A DNA stretch of 41,528 nucleotides from Ignavibacteria bacterium (lineage in GTDB: Bacteria; Bacteroidota; Ignavibacteria; Kapaibacteriales; UBA4661): assembly GCA_013298775.1 (NCBI GenBank), contig JAAFIV010000040.1, forward strand, positions 1 through 41,528, in the 5' to 3' direction. The notes under the pieces are model-generated. The model was not told where the DNA came from, made no database searches, and was given only the letters and a program-made list of their open reading frames with translations. Positions within the stretch are counted from its first letter, which is position 1; every line of letters starts with the position of its first letter. Made by a program: the position numbers and the translations under genes. Below, one piece after another: positions 40,077 through 41,528 of the stretch.

Positions 40077-41075
40077 TCATTCAAGTATGCGTAAGGTAGT
40101 CTGGCGAACGGAATTGAGGGTAAGCTGAACAACATCGGGACGAGAATAATGCCCGGCAAGATCAAGATTATGTCGCTCTCGGCGAATAAAAGCGTGGTCT
40201 AGTGTGGCGACAAGGCATCGCTCTTCCCCTGTACATGGCTCGACAAGCCAAGAACCATCTGGTGCGGCAATGCAGGAGCCTCCATCGGCGATAAGAGGAG
40301 TTTCGGCAAAAACGTCTCGAAGCAAGCTACTGTGCGGTATATGAGTGGGTATATCTTCCAAACGAAGAAGCCCCGATGCCGAGAGAATATACGATCGTGC
40401 TTCCAGTGCAAGAAAACGGGTAATATCTCGCGTGTTCCTTTCGCTTCCGGGCCAAACGGCAATATGCACGTCTTCACCCTGCCCGTATAATGCCGAGCGA
40501 ACAAGAGGAAGCCAATTTTCCCAACAATTCAAACTCCCGAAAGTGAACGATTTGTAAGGATGCGTTTTGAGACCATGACCATCGCCGATACTCCACACAA
40601 GACGTTCTTCAAAAGTCGGCATGAGTTTACGGTGAATTGAAAGTATTTCTCCCAGTGAACTTATTGTAACCAACGAGCAATATAAGGAATGACCACCTCT
40701 GCCAGTGGGACGCTCCACACATCCAAGAATGACCATCATTTGCAACTCTTTCGCCTTGTCAAGAATAGCCGAAAGGTCTCCACGTTCGATACATACTGCT
40801 TCTTGTGCGTAATGCGCAAACAGTTCTTTTTGAAGCGGGGATTCAAATCTGGCTCCGTCGGTTGCATCTATCCAAAATGGGTAGCCCGGCAATATTGCTT
40901 CACCAAAAGCAAGAACTTCAACTCCCAACGAAGCGGCTTCGTGCATTGAATGAAGGATTTTTTCAATGGTTTGTGCGCGGTCAAGCCACACAGGGGCAAT
41001 CTGAGCAATACCGACGCATACTGTTTCCGATGCCAGAGTATTGGCAAGAAGAGGCTTTGGGTGGATGCTCGTCAT
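40077..41075 (-). CDS. Nitrilase-family carbon-nitrogen hydrolase
   Basis: 332 residues. The catalytic triad is complete: Glu59 in AFGEAILPGYPFW, Lys150 in IHRKLMPTFEER (with the second Glu157) and Cys184 in LNCWENWLPL. The CWEN motif, the FW after the first Glu, and the length match true nitrilases (nitrile to carboxylate plus ammonia) rather than ureidopropionases or amidases. Downstream EARSYILSASGLL and DGGSCIAAPDGSWLVEPCTG also fit. The substrate class (aryl, arylacetyl or aliphatic) cannot be set from this. The enzyme is cytoplasmic and forms helical oligomers in characterised members. It stands alone in a region with gene fragments, so acquisition by transfer is possible. Start at the ATG at 41075. 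Confidence 0.9.
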   Translation of the reverse strand: MTSIHPKPLLANTLASETVCVGIAQIAPVWLDRAQTIEKILHSMHEAASLGVEVLAFGEAILPGYPFWIDATDGARFESPLQKELFAHYAQEAVCIERGDLSAILDKAKELQMMVILGCVERPTGRGGHSLYCSLVTISSLGEILSIHRKLMPTFEERLVWSIGDGHGLKTHPYKSFTFGSLNCWENWLPLVRSALYGQGEDVHIAVWPGSERNTRDITRFLALEARSYILSASGLLRLEDIPTHIPHSSLLRDVFAETPLIADGGSCIAAPDGSWLVEPCTGEERCLVATLDHAFIRRERHNLDLAGHYSRPDVVQLTLNSVRQTTLRILE

Positions 41076-41146
41076 TGTTCTTTCAGCAAGTTGGTGAAGA
41101 TTAGGTGAAGATATTGTTGGGATATTTTTCTCACCTCAAGAGTTTG

Positions 41147-41413
41147 TTACTTTGCCGCTTTCACTCGTTCTCGTGCTATGCGGAGAAGTTCTTGCGAATC
41201 CATACGTACCGTAAAATCAGCATTCACGTGTTGAAATCCGAATACACCTTGAGCATCAACGAGATACACCGCAGGCACGGGCAGCAAATGATGTTTCTCA
41301 CCGGAATCAGCCTCAATATCAGAGTAGTATTTTTCCTTCATCAATTTTACGGTACTCTCGTCAAGCTGATACGCAAGCCCAAAAGCCTGTGTTACGACCA
41401 TTTTACTAAGTAC
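41147..41413 (-). pseudogene. C-terminal remnant of a peroxiredoxin-like protein
   Basis: The frame from the ATG at 41401 encodes 84 residues: VVTQAFGLAYQLDESTVKLM, then HHLLPVPAVYLVDAQGVFGF, QHVNADFTVRM, ending ERVKAAK. These match the C-terminal half of AhpC/TSA-like peroxiredoxins (the FGLxY, LPVPAxYxVD and HVxADF patterns). The N-terminal half with the peroxidatic Cys is absent. Similarity runs a few codons further upstream (VLSK) and ends at a TAG at 41414-41416, which closes the adjoining frame. So the gene is truncated at its 5' side at about 41413, and the product would be inactive. Confidence 0.7.
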
Positions 41414-41528
41414 CTATTGAAAAGAAATTCGGTATTCTGAGCCAATAGCATTAAGGACACGGTAAACTTCGGTACGGAGTGCGGTGAAAGACTCAAAGGC
41501 TGCCAGACGAATCCAGTAATGCTTCATT
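41414..41528 (-). CDS. Possible IS transposase C-terminus, cut by the window edge
   Basis: The minus-strand frame reads KHYWIRLAAFESFTALRTEV then YRVLNAIGSEYRISFQ and stops at 41414. The start codon visible at 41527 may be internal, as the frame meets the window edge. A HYW...F.SF..LR...R.L pattern is reminiscent of the last helices of IS630-type DDE transposases, but I could not confirm this from so short a piece. Its stop coincides with the point where the peroxiredoxin frame begins, as expected if an insertion sequence disrupted that gene. Confidence 0.35.
   Translation of the reverse strand, partial: MKHYWIRLAAFESFTALRTEVYRVLNAIGSEYRISFQ

Overview
The window looks like a chromosomal segment of a bacterium from the Bacteroidota/Ignavibacteria-Chlorobi-Kapabacteria part of the FCB superphylum. 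The evidence is: (i) a 1832-residue secreted protein ending in a Por-type (type IX secretion) sorting domain; (ii) Bacteroidota-style promoters, TTTG-N19-TAnnTTTG, the best at 9057-9087; (iii) many genes with no Shine-Dalgarno sequence; (iv) family choices such as a DUF4270-like lipoprotein, a CcmD-family miniprotein, a Cys-type CcmE and Bacteroidota-type Crp/Fnr. A species cannot be named from the sequence. No rRNA, CRISPR array or prophage is visible.

Layout. 1-1.9 kb: minus-strand membrane protein (cut by the window edge), a Crp/Fnr regulator and an NTF2-like lipoprotein. 2.3-4.3 kb: a DUF2279-like envelope protein, an AraC-family pseudogene with one in-frame stop, a strong terminator and a tRNA with CAU anticodon. 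4.3-9 kb (minus): outer-membrane barrel, membrane GAF/PP2C (RsbU-type) phosphatase, CcmD-like peptide, and an unrecognised exported protein. 9.4-16 kb (plus): the giant VWA/propeller/choice-of-anchor/T9SS protein and an exported helical protein. 16-30.6 kb (all minus): Fur, MlaE permease, coiled-coil lipoprotein, TMTC-like TPR membrane protein, ManC, NrnA-type DHH phosphoesterase, YmdB, AspS, PepSY protein, Bax-inhibitor-1 protein, CcmE, SufS. 31-34.6 kb (plus): response-regulator/adenylate cyclase, XdhC, LeuD, TrmD. 34.8-39.3 kb (minus): outer-membrane protein, DUF4270-like lipoprotein, glycogen synthase. 39.3-41.5 kb: a decayed stretch with a possible chemoreceptor fragment, a REP-like element, a nitrilase, and a peroxiredoxin whose front is missing next to what may be a transposase tail.

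How the genes work together. Most genes are housekeeping or envelope functions and are singly transcribed rather than in tight operons. ManC (GDP-mannose supply) directly precedes a TMTC-like glycosyltransferase candidate, which hints at protein or envelope mannosylation. CcmE and CcmD-like genes point to c-type cytochrome maturation, with the remaining ccm genes elsewhere. A receiver-cyclase, a Crp/Fnr regulator and a GAF-PP2C phosphatase supply signalling.

The most unusual property is the intergenic DNA. At least five different families of long palindromic repeats (called A, B, C, D and E here) plus singletons sit between genes: A at 15.0, 16.8, 23.6, 34.7, 37.7 and (single-arm) 39.7 kb; B at 17.8, 26.6, 27.4 and 28.6 kb; C around B at 27.3-27.6 kb; D on both sides of the TMTC-like gene; E at 29.2 kb with a possible half copy at 2.15 kb. 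I found no complete new defence or metabolic system; the repeat landscape, the CxxxY CcmE and the gene remnants are the points worth following. All coordinates of repeats were read by eye and may be off by a base or two.
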